Assembly (NCBI RefSeq): GCF_022419205.1
Contig: NZ_JAJOZU010000003.1
Coordinates: 1-64,000 of the forward strand
Direction: 5' to 3'
Source: Thermomonas alba
GTDB lineage: Bacteria > Pseudomonadota > Gammaproteobacteria > Xanthomonadales > Xanthomonadaceae
DNA: 64,000 nt
Positions 34,177 to 44,279 of the stretch are shown here, piece after piece. The position numbers were made by a program, and so were the translations under genes. A model generated the notes under the pieces. It searched no databases and was not told the DNA's origin. It saw nothing but the letters and a program-made list of their open reading frames with translations. How positions within the stretch are numbered: the stretch's first letter is position 1; each line of letters starts with the position of its first letter.

Positions 34177-35310
34177 CTATCCCGCGGCGCGGATCGCCCG
34201 CAGCAGGGCGCGCGCCTGCGGCTGCGCGAACCAGGCGAAATGGCCCAGCAGGAAATCGCGCCAGGCCACCTCGGCCATTTCCGGCTGGTCCAGCACGGCG
34301 TGGAAATACTCCAGTTCCGACAGCGCGAAATCCAGGTGCGCCAGTGGTAGTAGATCGGCCAGCAGATCGGTATCGGCCCTGCTCAGGGGCAGCAGCTCGG
34401 CATAGCCGGCCAGCAGGGCGCAGGCGATGTCCGCGAACGCCGGACGGCTGGCCGGATCGGGATGCAGCCAGGCGATCGCATTGCGCTCGATCGCGGTGGC
34501 CAGGTCGAGCAGGGCGAAGGTGGGCGCGCACAGGCCGAAATCGAGGATCGCCGCGACCTCGGCCTGCGCGCCGGCACCCTCCCAGAGCAGGTTTGAGACA
34601 TGCCAGTCGCCGTGCGTCCATGCCACCGGCTGCGCGGCCAGGCGGGGCTGCAGCGCGCCCAGCGCGGGCAGCAGCGGCGCGAGTTCGCGCGGCCAGTCGC
34701 GCGTGGCCAGCGCGGCGGCCAACCCCGGGCGCCGCGCGCAGGCCTGGGAGATGGCGGCCAGCGGATCGCCGGAGCGCAGCAGGGTATCTCCGGTCACCAG
34801 CAGCGCGGTGCTGCGCGCCGGCGCGGCGTAATCGCGTGCGGCCAGGTGCAGCCGCGCCAGCATGCGTCCTGCGCTGCGCGCATGCGCGGCCGACAGCGGC
34901 GGCGTCCACGAGGGTGCGTCGCGGTACAGGTCGACGCCTGTGGCCAGCGCATGCACCTCGTAGGTCCATTCGCCCAGCGTGATCGCGCTGCTGCCCTCGG
35001 CATCCGTCAGCACCTCCGGCACCGGCAGGCCACGCGCGCGCAGGTGCGCGATGAAGGCGTGCTCCTCCTGCAGCTGCGCGGCGCTGCGCACGCGGACGTG
35101 GTGGCGCTTGAGGAAGACCTCGCCTTGCGCGCAGGCCACCCGCGCCGCCGCCGAGAACGGCCGCGGGCTGTGCCAGCGCAGCGTCAGCGGCGGCGACAGC
35201 GACGGGAAGCGCGCCAACACCGCCGCCGCTTCGTCGATCCGCAGCGGCGGCCAGTCGGGCGCCATCGGCGCCTCGTTCCAGCCGTGCGCGAGGTGGGGAG
35301 GGTGGCTCAT
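34177..35310 (-). CDS. APH-family phosphotransferase
   Basis: A 377-aa kinase-fold protein with the Brenner motif THGDWHVSNLLW and the metal-binding ILDFGL, both intact. The family includes choline, homoserine, thiamine (ThiK/YcfN), aminoglycoside and SrkA-type protein kinases. It lies 45 bp upstream of the TPP riboswitch on the same strand, so it is not controlled by that element, but a thiamine kinase that traps imported vitamin is possible. Nothing visible points to drug resistance. Confidence 0.82.
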   Translation of the reverse strand: MSHPPHLAHGWNEAPMAPDWPPLRIDEAAAVLARFPSLSPPLTLRWHSPRPFSAAARVACAQGEVFLKRHHVRVRSAAQLQEEHAFIAHLRARGLPVPEVLTDAEGSSAITLGEWTYEVHALATGVDLYRDAPSWTPPLSAAHARSAGRMLARLHLAARDYAAPARSTALLVTGDTLLRSGDPLAAISQACARRPGLAAALATRDWPRELAPLLPALGALQPRLAAQPVAWTHGDWHVSNLLWEGAGAQAEVAAILDFGLCAPTFALLDLATAIERNAIAWLHPDPASRPAFADIACALLAGYAELLPLSRADTDLLADLLPLAHLDFALSELEYFHAVLDQPEMAEVAWRDFLLGHFAWFAQPQARALLRAIRAAG

Positions 35311-35377
35311 GGGCGGCTCTGGCCGGAGGTCGCGGCGGCTGCCGCGACTGCGATTATCCGGATCGCCGCCGCCCGCG

Positions 35378-35540
35378 TCAGCGCGGCACCCGGTAGCCGC
35401 CCGGTACGCCTTTGGCCGAAAGCGTCAGCTGCCACGGCGGGTCGCGGCGGGTGCGGAAGGTAGCGGCGGAGGCCGAGAGGTAGAACCACCGCATGCGCCG
35501 GAAGCGCTCGTCGTAGTGCTGCGACAGCCGCGGCCAGGCG
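35378..35540 (-). pseudogene. 3' remnant of a cyclopropane-fatty-acyl-phospholipid-synthase-like gene
   Basis: One minus-strand frame without a start reads AAWPRLSQHYDERFRRMRWF and continues as YLSASAATFR to GVPGGYRVPR and a stop at 35,378-35,380. This matches the C-terminal end of CFA-synthase-family methyltransferases (YDERF.RMW.FYL...FR...WQ). Everything upstream is missing; the fragment is joined directly, in another frame, to a penicillin-acylase fragment near 35,525-35,545. Confidence 0.6.
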
Positions 35541-35573
35541 GCGTGCCAGGTCCATGTCGAAATAGCGCTCCTG
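35541..35573 (-). pseudogene. Internal fragment of a penicillin-acylase gene, distal side of IS110
   Basis: The minus-strand frame right after the IS110 end gives QERYFDMDLARRLA, the block that follows GYLHA in penicillin acylase (Ntn-hydrolase) precursors. The 5' part of the same gene ends with GYLHA on the other side of the IS at 36,760. Homology stops after about 14 residues, where the deletion junction begins. Confidence 0.7.
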
Positions 35574-35590
35574 AGTAACCGTCTTCCGAG

Positions 35591-36759
<1,169 letters not shown>

Positions 36760-37035
36760 AGCGTGCAAATAGCCAAGCGCGCGCATGGCGTCGGCCGCGT
36801 TGGATGCGTCGAGGGTGGCGACCCCCAACGCATCGCGTGACACCGTCACCGGCGCTGTCAGGCCGGGCAAGTGCGCCTGACCAGTCAGGCGCGCGCGGCT
36901 CCCAGCCAGCAGCCAGACCACCGATCCGACGGCAGCAAGCGCAAGGGTGAAGAGTGCCGCAAGGGTGTAGGCAACATAGCGTCTGCGACGGTAAGCGGAG
37001 GCAGCGGCAGGCGGCACGGGATCGGCAGACGGCAT
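36760..37035 (-). pseudogene. 5' fragment of a penicillin-acylase-family gene, cut by IS110
   Basis: The 92 intact codons give a basic N-terminus, one membrane/signal helix (YVAYTLAALFTLALAAVGSVVW) and the start of the acylase alpha chain (GLTAPVTVSRDALGVATLDA, then MRALGYLHA). Penicillin acylases are periplasmic Ntn hydrolases of about 800 residues. The gene is broken by the IS after GYLHA; only about 14 further residues remain beyond it. Confidence 0.8.
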
Positions 37036-37067
37036 AGGTGATGGTGGTGATGGGCAGTGTCTGATGT

Positions 37068-38405
37068 TTACGTCGCCTCTTCCAAGCCCCGCACCTGGTT
37101 GCGCCCGCCGGCTTTGGCCAGATAGAGATGACGGTCGGCTTCGCCGAGCAGTTTGTGCAGGTTCGGGAACTGCGCGTCGCGCTGGCAGGCGCCCACGCTG
37201 ATCGTGAAGCGCAGCGGACGGCCGTCGATGTCGAGCTCGATCGCTTGCACGGCCGCGCGCAAGGTTTCCAGATGGGCGAGCGCCGCGTGCCGGTCCAGCC
37301 CGCGCATGAGCATGCAGAACTCCTCGCCACCGAAACGGCCGCTGTAGTCGCTGGGGCGGGTATGCGCATGCAGCACCTGCGCCATGGCGCGCAGGGCCTG
37401 GTCGCCGGCTTCGTGGCCGTAGTTGTCGTTGACGTGTTTGAAGTGGTCGATGTCGATCATCGCCACGGTGATGGGGTCCTGCGCCGACTCGGCCAGCAGG
37501 CGCTCGCTGTGCTCGAGGAAGTTGCGTCGGTTGGGCAGTCCGGTCAAAAAGTCGCGGGTGGCCAAATCTTGCAGGGTGCCGATCAGTTCCAGCTGGTCGA
37601 TGTTCTGCGAGACCCGGCAGAAGAACTCCTCGCGCGAGAACGGCTTGCGCAGGAAGTCATTGGCTCCGCTCTTGAGGAAGCGGGGGATCAGGTTGGGGTC
37701 GGTGCTGCCGGAGACGCCGATCACTGCCATGCGGTCGCGCGCGCGCAGCTGGCGCAGGCGGCGGGTGAGTTCGATGCCGTCCATCATCGGCATTTCCTGA
37801 TCCACGATGCACAGGCGGATGCCGGGATCGGCCTCGACCGTGCGCAGCGCGGAGCTGCCGTCGGCCACGTGCGCCACTTGGTAGCCCTGCGCTTGCAGTA
37901 GCGAGGCGATGAACGAGCGTGAGGACAGCGAGTCGTCCACCACCAGGGCGCCGATCCGGCGGTTACGTTCCAGCCGGCGTACCAGCCACACCAGATAGTC
38001 CAGGCTGTCGGGCGTGCTTTTCAGCACGTAGTCGATGATCTGCTGTTGCAGCGCGCGCTGACGCAGCTCCTCGTCATAGACCCCGCTGACCACGATGGTG
38101 GGCAGGCGACGCGAGGTGAAAAAGTCCAGGATCTGGTCGCGGTCGCCATCGGCCAGCACCATGCCGGTCAGCACCAGGAACCAGTCGTCCTTGGTGTCCA
38201 GCAGCCGCGCGGCATCCGCCAGCGTGGCGGCGACTTCGACCGGCAACTCGATCTGCTGCTCGATCGCTTCGCGCAGGATCGAGGTGTAGGCGCGCGAGTT
38301 TTCGACCACGAGCACGCGCTGGGGGAGTGCTGCATGCGCGGAACCGATCGCAGACATGGCAGAGGCGGTCGACATCGACGTGGATCCTGGTGGCGGGTGA
38401 GACAT
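37068..38405 (-). CDS. Diguanylate cyclase with two receiver domains (REC-REC-GGDEF)
   Basis: A 445-aa signalling protein that makes cyclic di-GMP. The first REC-like domain (about 28-145) lacks its phospho-acceptor: VLTGMVL stands where VLLDLML is expected. The second REC (about 150-270) is complete, with VVDDS, IVDQEMPMMDG and KPFSREE. The GGDEF domain (about 285-440) has the active site GGEEF and an RPSD inhibitory I-site five residues before it. The layout resembles WspR/PleD-type regulators. A start at the internal Met (MSTASAM) is also possible, with GGATCC as a weak ribosome site. Confidence 0.92.
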   Translation of the reverse strand: MSHPPPGSTSMSTASAMSAIGSAHAALPQRVLVVENSRAYTSILREAIEQQIELPVEVAATLADAARLLDTKDDWFLVLTGMVLADGDRDQILDFFTSRRLPTIVVSGVYDEELRQRALQQQIIDYVLKSTPDSLDYLVWLVRRLERNRRIGALVVDDSLSSRSFIASLLQAQGYQVAHVADGSSALRTVEADPGIRLCIVDQEMPMMDGIELTRRLRQLRARDRMAVIGVSGSTDPNLIPRFLKSGANDFLRKPFSREEFFCRVSQNIDQLELIGTLQDLATRDFLTGLPNRRNFLEHSERLLAESAQDPITVAMIDIDHFKHVNDNYGHEAGDQALRAMAQVLHAHTRPSDYSGRFGGEEFCMLMRGLDRHAALAHLETLRAAVQAIELDIDGRPLRFTISVGACQRDAQFPNLHKLLGEADRHLYLAKAGGRNQVRGLEEAT

Positions 38406-38565
38406 CGATGTGGGGGTTGAGGTTTTTTACCACGAGCCCGGTCCTGATGGCGGCGCCAGCGGCATGAACGGCGTTTCATGCCGCCGCCATCCAGGCGCAA
38501 ACTGCGTCGGGATAGGCTGCCAAAGTCCATCCGGATACCCTTCAACCAACGACGGGGAGAGTCAC

Positions 38566-38775
38566 ATGAACACCGCACGGAGGCTCGTCGCGCTGGCGGC
38601 CGCCATGTTGCTGGCCGCCAATGCTTTCGCCATGGCCCACGCCGGCACCGCCTCGGCCAAGCCGGTTTCCACACCGAATGCGAGCGCCCAGCAAGCGCAG
38701 CAGGCCAACAGCCGTTGCCGGGATGCCAAGGGCAAGTTCACGCAGTGCCCTGCGTCCGCAGCGGCGAAGACATGA
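38566..38775 (+). CDS. Small secreted protein, 69 aa
   Basis: ATG at 38,566 follows a GACGGGGAGA ribosome site. A clear signal peptide (LVALAAAMLLAANAFAMAHA) leaves a mature peptide of about 43 residues with a CRDAKGKFTQCP two-cysteine motif near the end. Short exported proteins with this motif are common in xanthomonads and have no assigned role. Confidence 0.7.
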   Translation: MNTARRLVALAAAMLLAANAFAMAHAGTASAKPVSTPNASAQQAQQANSRCRDAKGKFTQCPASAAAKT

Positions 38776-38793
38776 GGCGGTCGCCGCGCGCGC

Positions 38794-39006
38794 TCAGCCC
38801 GCGGCCGTGGGAGGCGCTGTCGGCAGCACTGGTTGTGAGTCGTCAAGAGGTTGTTCCTGGGAACTGGAAGCCGTGACATAGGCGCAACGCGGTCGATACC
38901 GTGGCGAGGTCGATGCCACGGACGGCGGGGCGGATGCGGTCTGGCAGCCGACCAGCAGGATCAGCGCCAGCAGGGACGGGGATGCGAGCCAGTGGGAGAT
39001 GTCCAT
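38794..39006 (-). CDS. Possible small lipoprotein, 70 aa
   Basis: Start at 39,006 gives a short hydrophobic leader ending in a lipobox (LLALILLVGC), followed by a serine/proline-rich mature part. No clear ribosome site is visible and no family is recognised. It faces the SET-domain gene divergently and runs towards the 69-aa gene. Confidence 0.4.
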   Translation of the reverse strand: MDISHWLASPSLLALILLVGCQTASAPPSVASTSPRYRPRCAYVTASSSQEQPLDDSQPVLPTAPPTAAG

Positions 39007-39130
39007 GGTGATGGGACGCGTGCGGAAGGTGCCCAGCCCTCCAATGCAGGCCACGAATGTGGGCGGCCATCGGCTGGACAAGCCACCAGGCTGCGCGACA
39101 ATGGGGCACGCCTATAACCCGACACTGCTC

Positions 39131-39598
39131 ATGCCGAGGAAAATCCGCGTCCGCAAATCCGCCATCCACGGTAACGGTGTGTTCGCCGCGCGACCGATCA
39201 CCAAGGGGGAGCGCGTGATCGAATACAAAGGGCGCCGCCGCACGCATGCGGAGGTCGATGCCGGCGACAGCGGGGACATCGAAAGTGGCCATACCTTCCT
39301 GTTCACCCTCAATGAGGACTGGGTGATCGATGCCAACTTCGAAGGCAACGCGGCGCGCTGGATCAATCACAGCTGCGATCCCAACTGCGAAGCGGTGCTC
39401 GTCGAGCATCCGCACGACTCGAAGCGCTCGAAGGTGTTCATCGAAGCGCTGCGCGACATCGCGGCGGGCGAGGAGCTGACCTACGACTACGGCATCACCC
39501 TGGCCGAACGCCACACCCCGCGTCTGAAGAAAATCTGGGCCTGCCGCTGCGGCGCTCCGACCTGCACCGGGACCATGCTCAAGCCCAAAAAGCGCTGA
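39131..39598 (+). CDS. SET-domain protein methyltransferase
   Basis: A 155-aa lysine methyltransferase-like protein starting at ATG 39,131. The SET motifs are all present: IHGNGVFAARPI, RWINHSCDPNCEA (NHSC), GEELTYDYG, and a post-SET-like CRCGAPTC ending, which in eukaryotic enzymes binds zinc. Bacterial SET proteins are scattered; some modify ribosomal or nucleoid proteins, others are effectors. No secretion signal is visible, so a cytoplasmic target is more likely. Confidence 0.92.
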   Translation: MPRKIRVRKSAIHGNGVFAARPITKGERVIEYKGRRRTHAEVDAGDSGDIESGHTFLFTLNEDWVIDANFEGNAARWINHSCDPNCEAVLVEHPHDSKRSKVFIEALRDIAAGEELTYDYGITLAERHTPRLKKIWACRCGAPTCTGTMLKPKKR

Positions 39599-39633
39599 TC
39601 TGGCGTTGGGGAGAGGATCCCCGCGCGACGGGT

Positions 39634-41682
39634 TCAGTCTTCCTCCAGGCGTGGCTTGAAGGCATCCATCAGGCGGCGCTGGACTGGCGCCGGAGCCGGC
39701 TCGTAGTGGCTGAAGTCCAGGCTGTAGCGACCGCGCCCGGCCGTCACCGATTTCAGTTCGGCGGCGTAGCCCTCCAGTTCCGCCAATGGCACCTGCGCGC
39801 GCACCACGATTTCGCCGCCCGGCAGGGAGTCGGTGCCGGTGATGCGCGCGCGCTTGGCGGCCAGCCCGCCGCTGATGTCGCCCATGTGCGCCTCGGGCGC
39901 GCTCACCTCCAGCTCCACGATTGGTTCCAGCACCTGCGGCTGCGCCTTGCTGATCGCGTCCAGAAAGGCGCGCTTGCCGGCGGTGACGAACGCGATCTCC
40001 TTGCTGTCCACCGGATGATGCTTGCCGTCATATACCACCACCCGCACGTCCTGGATCGGATAGCCGGCGATCGCGCCGCTGGCCAGCACCTGACGCACGC
40101 CTTTCTCCACTGCGGGAATGAACTGCCCGGGGATGGTGCCGCCCTTGACCTCGTCCACGAACTCGAACCCGGCCCCGCGCGGCAGCGGCGCGATGCGCAG
40201 GAACACTTCGCCGAACTGGCCGGCGCCGCCGGTCTGCTTCTTGTGCCGGTGGTGTCCCTCGGCCGGTTGGGCGATGGTTTCGCGGTAGGCGATCCGCGGT
40301 GGATGGGTCACCACCTCCACCCCGTAGCGTTCGTGCAGGCGCCGTAGCATCACCCGCAGATGCAGGTCGGACAGGCCGCGGATCACGGTCTCGTTGGTTT
40401 CGGCGCTGTGCTCGACCACGAATGCCGGGTCTTCCTCCGCCAGCCGGTGCAAAGCCAGCCCCAGCTTCTGTTCCTGGCCTTTGCTGGCGGCCGTCACCGC
40501 CAGGCTGAACATCGGGCGTGGCAGCGCCGGGGGTTGCAGATGGATGTGGTCTTCGTCGTGCGAGTCGTGCAGCACCGCATCAAAATGCAGATCCTCCACC
40601 TTGGCCACGGCCGCGATGTCGCCCGGCACTGCCTGCGCGATCTCCACGTGCTCCTTGCCCTGCAGGCGGTAGAGGTGGGCCACCTTGAACGGCTTTCGGC
40701 CATCGTCCACGAACAGCTGCATGTCCTTGCGCACGGTGCCCTGGTATACCCGGAAGATGCCGAGCTTGCCGACGAACGGGTCGTTGACGATCTTGAACAC
40801 GTCCGCGATCACGTGCGCGTCGGGATCGGGTCTGGCCAGCACCGGCTCCGCATTGGGACCGAGCCCCTTGCGGAACGGCGGCGGATTGACCTCGCCGGGA
40901 TGCGGTAGCAGGCGCTGGGCCAAATCCAGCCATTCGCGCACGCCCACCCCGGTGCGCGCGGAGACGAAGCACACCGGGATCAGGTGGCCCTCGCGCAGGC
41001 ATTGTTCGAAGGCATCGTGCAGTTCCTGCCCGGACAGCCCGCCTTCGCCGAGATCGAGGTAGTGCTCCATCACCGTTTCGTTGATCTCCACCACCTGGTC
41101 GAGGATCTTCTGGTGCCAGTCGCCGACCGCGCCGAGGTCGCTGCTTCCGTCGCGCAGGGTGAAGCAGTCCACTACCCGCGCGCCCCCGTCGGCGGGCAGG
41201 TTCAGCGGTAGCACTTCCGGGCCGAACGCCTCGCGCAGCGCGGCCAGCAGCGCGCCGTGGTCGTGCCCGGCCTGGTCGATCTTGTTGACCACCAGCATCC
41301 GGCACAGGCCGCGCTGGTGGGCGTAGTCGAGCATCCGACGGGTGCCGTGGGCGATGCCGGAGCCGGCATCCACGACCACCGCGACGGTATCCGCAGCCGC
41401 CAGCGCCGCCAGCGCCGGGCCGCGGAAGTCGGGGTAGCCGGGGGTGTCGATCAGATTCAGGTGCAGACCCGGGCGGTCGAGGCTGGCGATGGCAGCGTCG
41501 ATGGAGTGCCCGCGTTCCTTCTCGATCGGATCGAAGTCGGACACCGTGTTGCCGCGCTCGACCGTGCCTGCCGCCTGGAGTGCGCCACCGGCATGCAGCA
41601 GGGCTTCGAACAGGGTGGTCTTGCCGGTGCCGGGGTGGCCTGCCAGGGCTACGTTGCGGATCTGCGGGGTGCTATAGGACAT
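39634..41682 (-). CDS. EF-G-like translational GTPase paralogue (FusA2 type)
   Basis: A 682-aa protein from ATG 41,682, preceded by an AGGAGG ribosome site; the longer frame to 41,769 is not needed. GTPase motifs are AGHPGTGKTT (G1), DTPGYPDF (G3) and VNKID (G4). The EF-G domains II-V follow with the GHHRHKKQTGGAGQFGEV and GDISGGLAAKRARITG blocks. It diverges clearly from canonical EF-G, like the second EF-G copies that have lost either translocation or recycling. The cellular role is not fixed by sequence. Confidence 0.9.
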   Translation of the reverse strand: MSYSTPQIRNVALAGHPGTGKTTLFEALLHAGGALQAAGTVERGNTVSDFDPIEKERGHSIDAAIASLDRPGLHLNLIDTPGYPDFRGPALAALAAADTVAVVVDAGSGIAHGTRRMLDYAHQRGLCRMLVVNKIDQAGHDHGALLAALREAFGPEVLPLNLPADGGARVVDCFTLRDGSSDLGAVGDWHQKILDQVVEINETVMEHYLDLGEGGLSGQELHDAFEQCLREGHLIPVCFVSARTGVGVREWLDLAQRLLPHPGEVNPPPFRKGLGPNAEPVLARPDPDAHVIADVFKIVNDPFVGKLGIFRVYQGTVRKDMQLFVDDGRKPFKVAHLYRLQGKEHVEIAQAVPGDIAAVAKVEDLHFDAVLHDSHDEDHIHLQPPALPRPMFSLAVTAASKGQEQKLGLALHRLAEEDPAFVVEHSAETNETVIRGLSDLHLRVMLRRLHERYGVEVVTHPPRIAYRETIAQPAEGHHRHKKQTGGAGQFGEVFLRIAPLPRGAGFEFVDEVKGGTIPGQFIPAVEKGVRQVLASGAIAGYPIQDVRVVVYDGKHHPVDSKEIAFVTAGKRAFLDAISKAQPQVLEPIVELEVSAPEAHMGDISGGLAAKRARITGTDSLPGGEIVVRAQVPLAELEGYAAELKSVTAGRGRYSLDFSHYEPAPAPVQRRLMDAFKPRLEED

Positions 41683-41954
41683 GAGCCCGTTCCTCCTTCG
41701 CGTGCGGGTGGACGTGGCGTCATGGCGTCCGCGTTGCGCGCCGGAGCGTCGCGCTCGGCGGGCGGTCATGGCGAGCCTTCACCTTAGCGCAGTGGGCCGC
41801 CTGCGGTGCGTGCGCCGCAACATGGCGCGTGCCAGGCCATCTGTGGAGGGCGGACTGACGCGGCGCTAAACGCGGATGGCGGTATTCAGCCTCGCGTCAA
41901 GCACCGCCTTGCAGTGTTGGCCGCACCACCACTCCACTTGCGCGGGGAACCTCC
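41683..41954. other. Divergent intergenic region
   Basis: This 272-bp gap separates the EF-G paralogue (minus) and the glycine-zipper protein (plus). I see no gene, RNA or strong hairpin. It should contain both promoters. Confidence 0.4.
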
Positions 41955-42611
41955 ATGAAGCGTTCGATCAGCTGCTTGCTCGCACTGGCGATGGTCACGG
42001 CCAGCGCTTCCGTAGCGGCGCAGTCTTACGGGAGTTATGGCGTCGAGGCCGGCAACAGCTATTACGACTATGCGCGGGTGATCCGGGTCGATCCAGTATT
42101 CGCCAGCGCCTATGGCGGTCGCCAGCGCTGCTACGAGAGCACGACACCCGGCAGTTATGCCGGAGAGGCCGGGTATTACGGCGACTATGGCGATTATGGC
42201 TATGGAAGTCGTTACGGCGGCGGGGACGACGGGCGGCAGGGCGGAAGCCAGGCTGGGCGTACCCTGGCTACCATCGCTGGCGGGGTGGTCGGCGCGGTGC
42301 TTGGAAGCAAGGTCGGCGGCGGCAGCGGCCAGGTCGCGGCGGCGGCGGTCGGGTCGATGGTCGGTGGCATCGCCGGGCGCCAGATCTACGACCAGTCGCA
42401 ACAGTATCGCGCTTCACGTACCGGCACCGTTCGCGTGTGCGATCCCGAGCCGGTGCGCGGCGGTTACGGAAGCTACGGCGGCTATCGAAGCGATGCCGCG
42501 GTGAGCGGCTATGACGTCACCTACGAATACAACGGCCACCGCTACACCCGGCGGATGGGCTACAACCCGGGCGATCGCATCCGGGTGCGGGTGGAGGTCG
42601 TGCCCGAGTAG
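41955..42611 (+). CDS. Secreted glycine-zipper 2TM-domain protein
   Basis: A 218-aa exported protein: signal peptide to about AAQ, a tyrosine/glycine-rich segment (YYGDYGDYGYGSRYGGG), then the glycine zipper (AGRTLATIAGGVVGAVLGSK, followed by AAAAVGSMVGGIAGRQIYDQ) that inserts in or lines the outer membrane. The C-terminal part (YDVTYEYNGHRYTRRMGYNPGDRI) is the small beta domain that usually follows the zipper. Such proteins contribute to envelope integrity; no specific function is known. Confidence 0.85.
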   Translation: MKRSISCLLALAMVTASASVAAQSYGSYGVEAGNSYYDYARVIRVDPVFASAYGGRQRCYESTTPGSYAGEAGYYGDYGDYGYGSRYGGGDDGRQGGSQAGRTLATIAGGVVGAVLGSKVGGGSGQVAAAAVGSMVGGIAGRQIYDQSQQYRASRTGTVRVCDPEPVRGGYGSYGGYRSDAAVSGYDVTYEYNGHRYTRRMGYNPGDRIRVRVEVVPE

Positions 42612-42699
42612 TCGGCGCGGCTGCGCTGTTCACGACGCTGCTCACGAAAGAACGGGGCCGCATGGCCCCGTTCGTATTGGGGGCATTGGAAGGGAGCCC

Positions 42700-43320
42700 T
42701 CACGCCGGTGCGGGCACCGACGGCGCGGTGCGCGTGCTGCCACGTGGGAGATGCCGCGGGATGCCGCTTTCGTCCAGCAGCGCTTCGATCCGGCTGAACA
42801 CTTCCGGGCGCGAGAACGGCTTCTTCATGAAATCATCGGCCCCGATGCGCTGCACGTAGAACTGCTCGGTGGCCTGCGCATTGCCGCTCATCATGATGAT
42901 CGGCACGTCCTTGGTCTGCGGGTCGCGGCGCAGCGTGCGCAGCGCGCTGAAACCGTCGATGCCGGGCAGCACGATGTCGAGGAAGATCAGGTCGGGCACT
43001 TCGCGGCGCGCGATCTCCAGCCCGCTCTCGCCGTCGTAGGCGACCAGCACCTCATAGTGGTTCTGCTGCAGCATGCGCTTGAGCAGGGCGACGATGGTCG
43101 GGGAATCGTCGATCACCAGGATGCGGGTACCCGGGCGGGCGTTGCGGCGATCGCGTTCGCGCCGCTCCGGGCCGGCATGCAGGGAATCCTCTTCGCCATG
43201 CGTATCGCCAGCAGGCTGGAAGGCAGGCGTGGGCGTGAAGCCGGTAGCGGGCCGCGCTGGCGGCGTGACGGTGGGCCTGGTCTGCGGTCGCTTGCGTTTG
43301 AACAGGTCGAAAATGGACAC
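42700..43320 (-). CDS. Single-domain response regulator with N-terminal extension
   Basis: A 206-aa protein. After a ~65-residue proline/arginine-rich leader (starting MSIFDLFKRKRPQTRP) comes a complete CheY-like receiver: VIDDS, LIFLDIVLPGIDG with the phospho-accepting Asp, MSGNA and KKPFSRPE. There is no output domain, so it probably acts by protein contact. The cognate kinase is not in the window. Confidence 0.88.
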   Translation of the reverse strand: MSIFDLFKRKRPQTRPTVTPPARPATGFTPTPAFQPAGDTHGEEDSLHAGPERRERDRRNARPGTRILVIDDSPTIVALLKRMLQQNHYEVLVAYDGESGLEIARREVPDLIFLDIVLPGIDGFSALRTLRRDPQTKDVPIIMMSGNAQATEQFYVQRIGADDFMKKPFSRPEVFSRIEALLDESGIPRHLPRGSTRTAPSVPAPA

Positions 43321-43374
43321 GTCGAAACTCCCCAGTGACGAACCGGGGGGATTCTATCCGGAACCGGGGGGATG

Positions 43375-44265
43375 TCAGCGCCGGGCGTGCGCGTCCTCGG
43401 CCAGCGCGCGCATCGCGAACAGCCGCGCCACCTTGCCCCAGGCCAGCGCGCCGGCGATGCCCAGGCCCAGCAGGAAAGCCAGCACGAAGCCGCCGACGCT
43501 TGCCGGCGCGACGTGTCCGCGCACGGCCAGCAGGAGCAGCGCCAGCAACAGGCTGCACGCGGTCGGCAGCAGGTAGGCGGCGAGCACCGCCAGCGGCCGC
43601 CGCAGCAGCAGCGTGAGGCCGCGCCACCAGGCCTTCAGCGCCGAGCGCAGGCGGGCATCGGCGGCCAGCCAGCCGCGCCCGGCCTCGAGGCTGGCATGCG
43701 CCAGCAGGAACAGCACGCCGCCGATCGCCAGGGCGATATTGCGGCCGCTGGTGACGGTCGATTCGAGGATGGCATGCTCGTGCAGCTTTTCATTGAAGCC
43801 GAGGGCGGCGGCACCGATCCCCAGCGCCAGCCCGAGTGGTACTACCGACCACAGCAGCAGGCGCAGCAGCGGGCCGTATTCGGCCAGTCCGCCGCGCAGC
43901 AGGTCGCCGAAGCCGAGCGCGCTGCGGCTGCGCGCGGCGGCGAGGGTGGCGCCGGCCAGCAGCGGCGACAGCAGCAGCATCAGTAGGGCCGAGACCCGCA
44001 GCAGTGAGGTCAGCAGCGGCATCGGCGCGTCGGGCGCGGCCAGCGCGCCGAGCAGCGGCATCGGGTCGTGGCCGGCGGCGATCGCCGGCGCCTGCGGGGA
44101 ATAGTCCAGCAGGCTGCCCAGCCAGCTCCACACCGGCAGCGCGGCGACCAGGGTGCAGGCCAGGCCAGCGGCCACCCACAGCAGCAGCAGTCGCCACTGC
44201 AGGGCGGCGGCGAGGGCGCGCGGGGCGGCGGCGCGGGCGCGGAGGGGACGGATCGAGGTAGTCAT
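43375..44265 (-). CDS. Polytopic membrane protein, unknown function
   Basis: A 296-aa, very alanine/leucine-rich protein with about six membrane helices (for example LLLLWVAAGLACTLVAALPV and LAIGGVLFLLAHASLEAG). No motif I recognise. It ends 15 bp past the M1 peptidase stop region, on the same strand, so the two may be co-transcribed. Confidence 0.7.
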   Translation of the reverse strand: MTTSIRPLRARAAAPRALAAALQWRLLLLWVAAGLACTLVAALPVWSWLGSLLDYSPQAPAIAAGHDPMPLLGALAAPDAPMPLLTSLLRVSALLMLLLSPLLAGATLAAARSRSALGFGDLLRGGLAEYGPLLRLLLWSVVPLGLALGIGAAALGFNEKLHEHAILESTVTSGRNIALAIGGVLFLLAHASLEAGRGWLAADARLRSALKAWWRGLTLLLRRPLAVLAAYLLPTACSLLLALLLLAVRGHVAPASVGGFVLAFLLGLGIAGALAWGKVARLFAMRALAEDAHARR

Positions 44266-44279
44266 CGGGTAGCGCCTCT

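Noticed and set aside
34177-35310. Aminoglycoside resistance gene
   Set aside because: Only the general APH fold is visible; nothing in the sequence or context points to drug modification.
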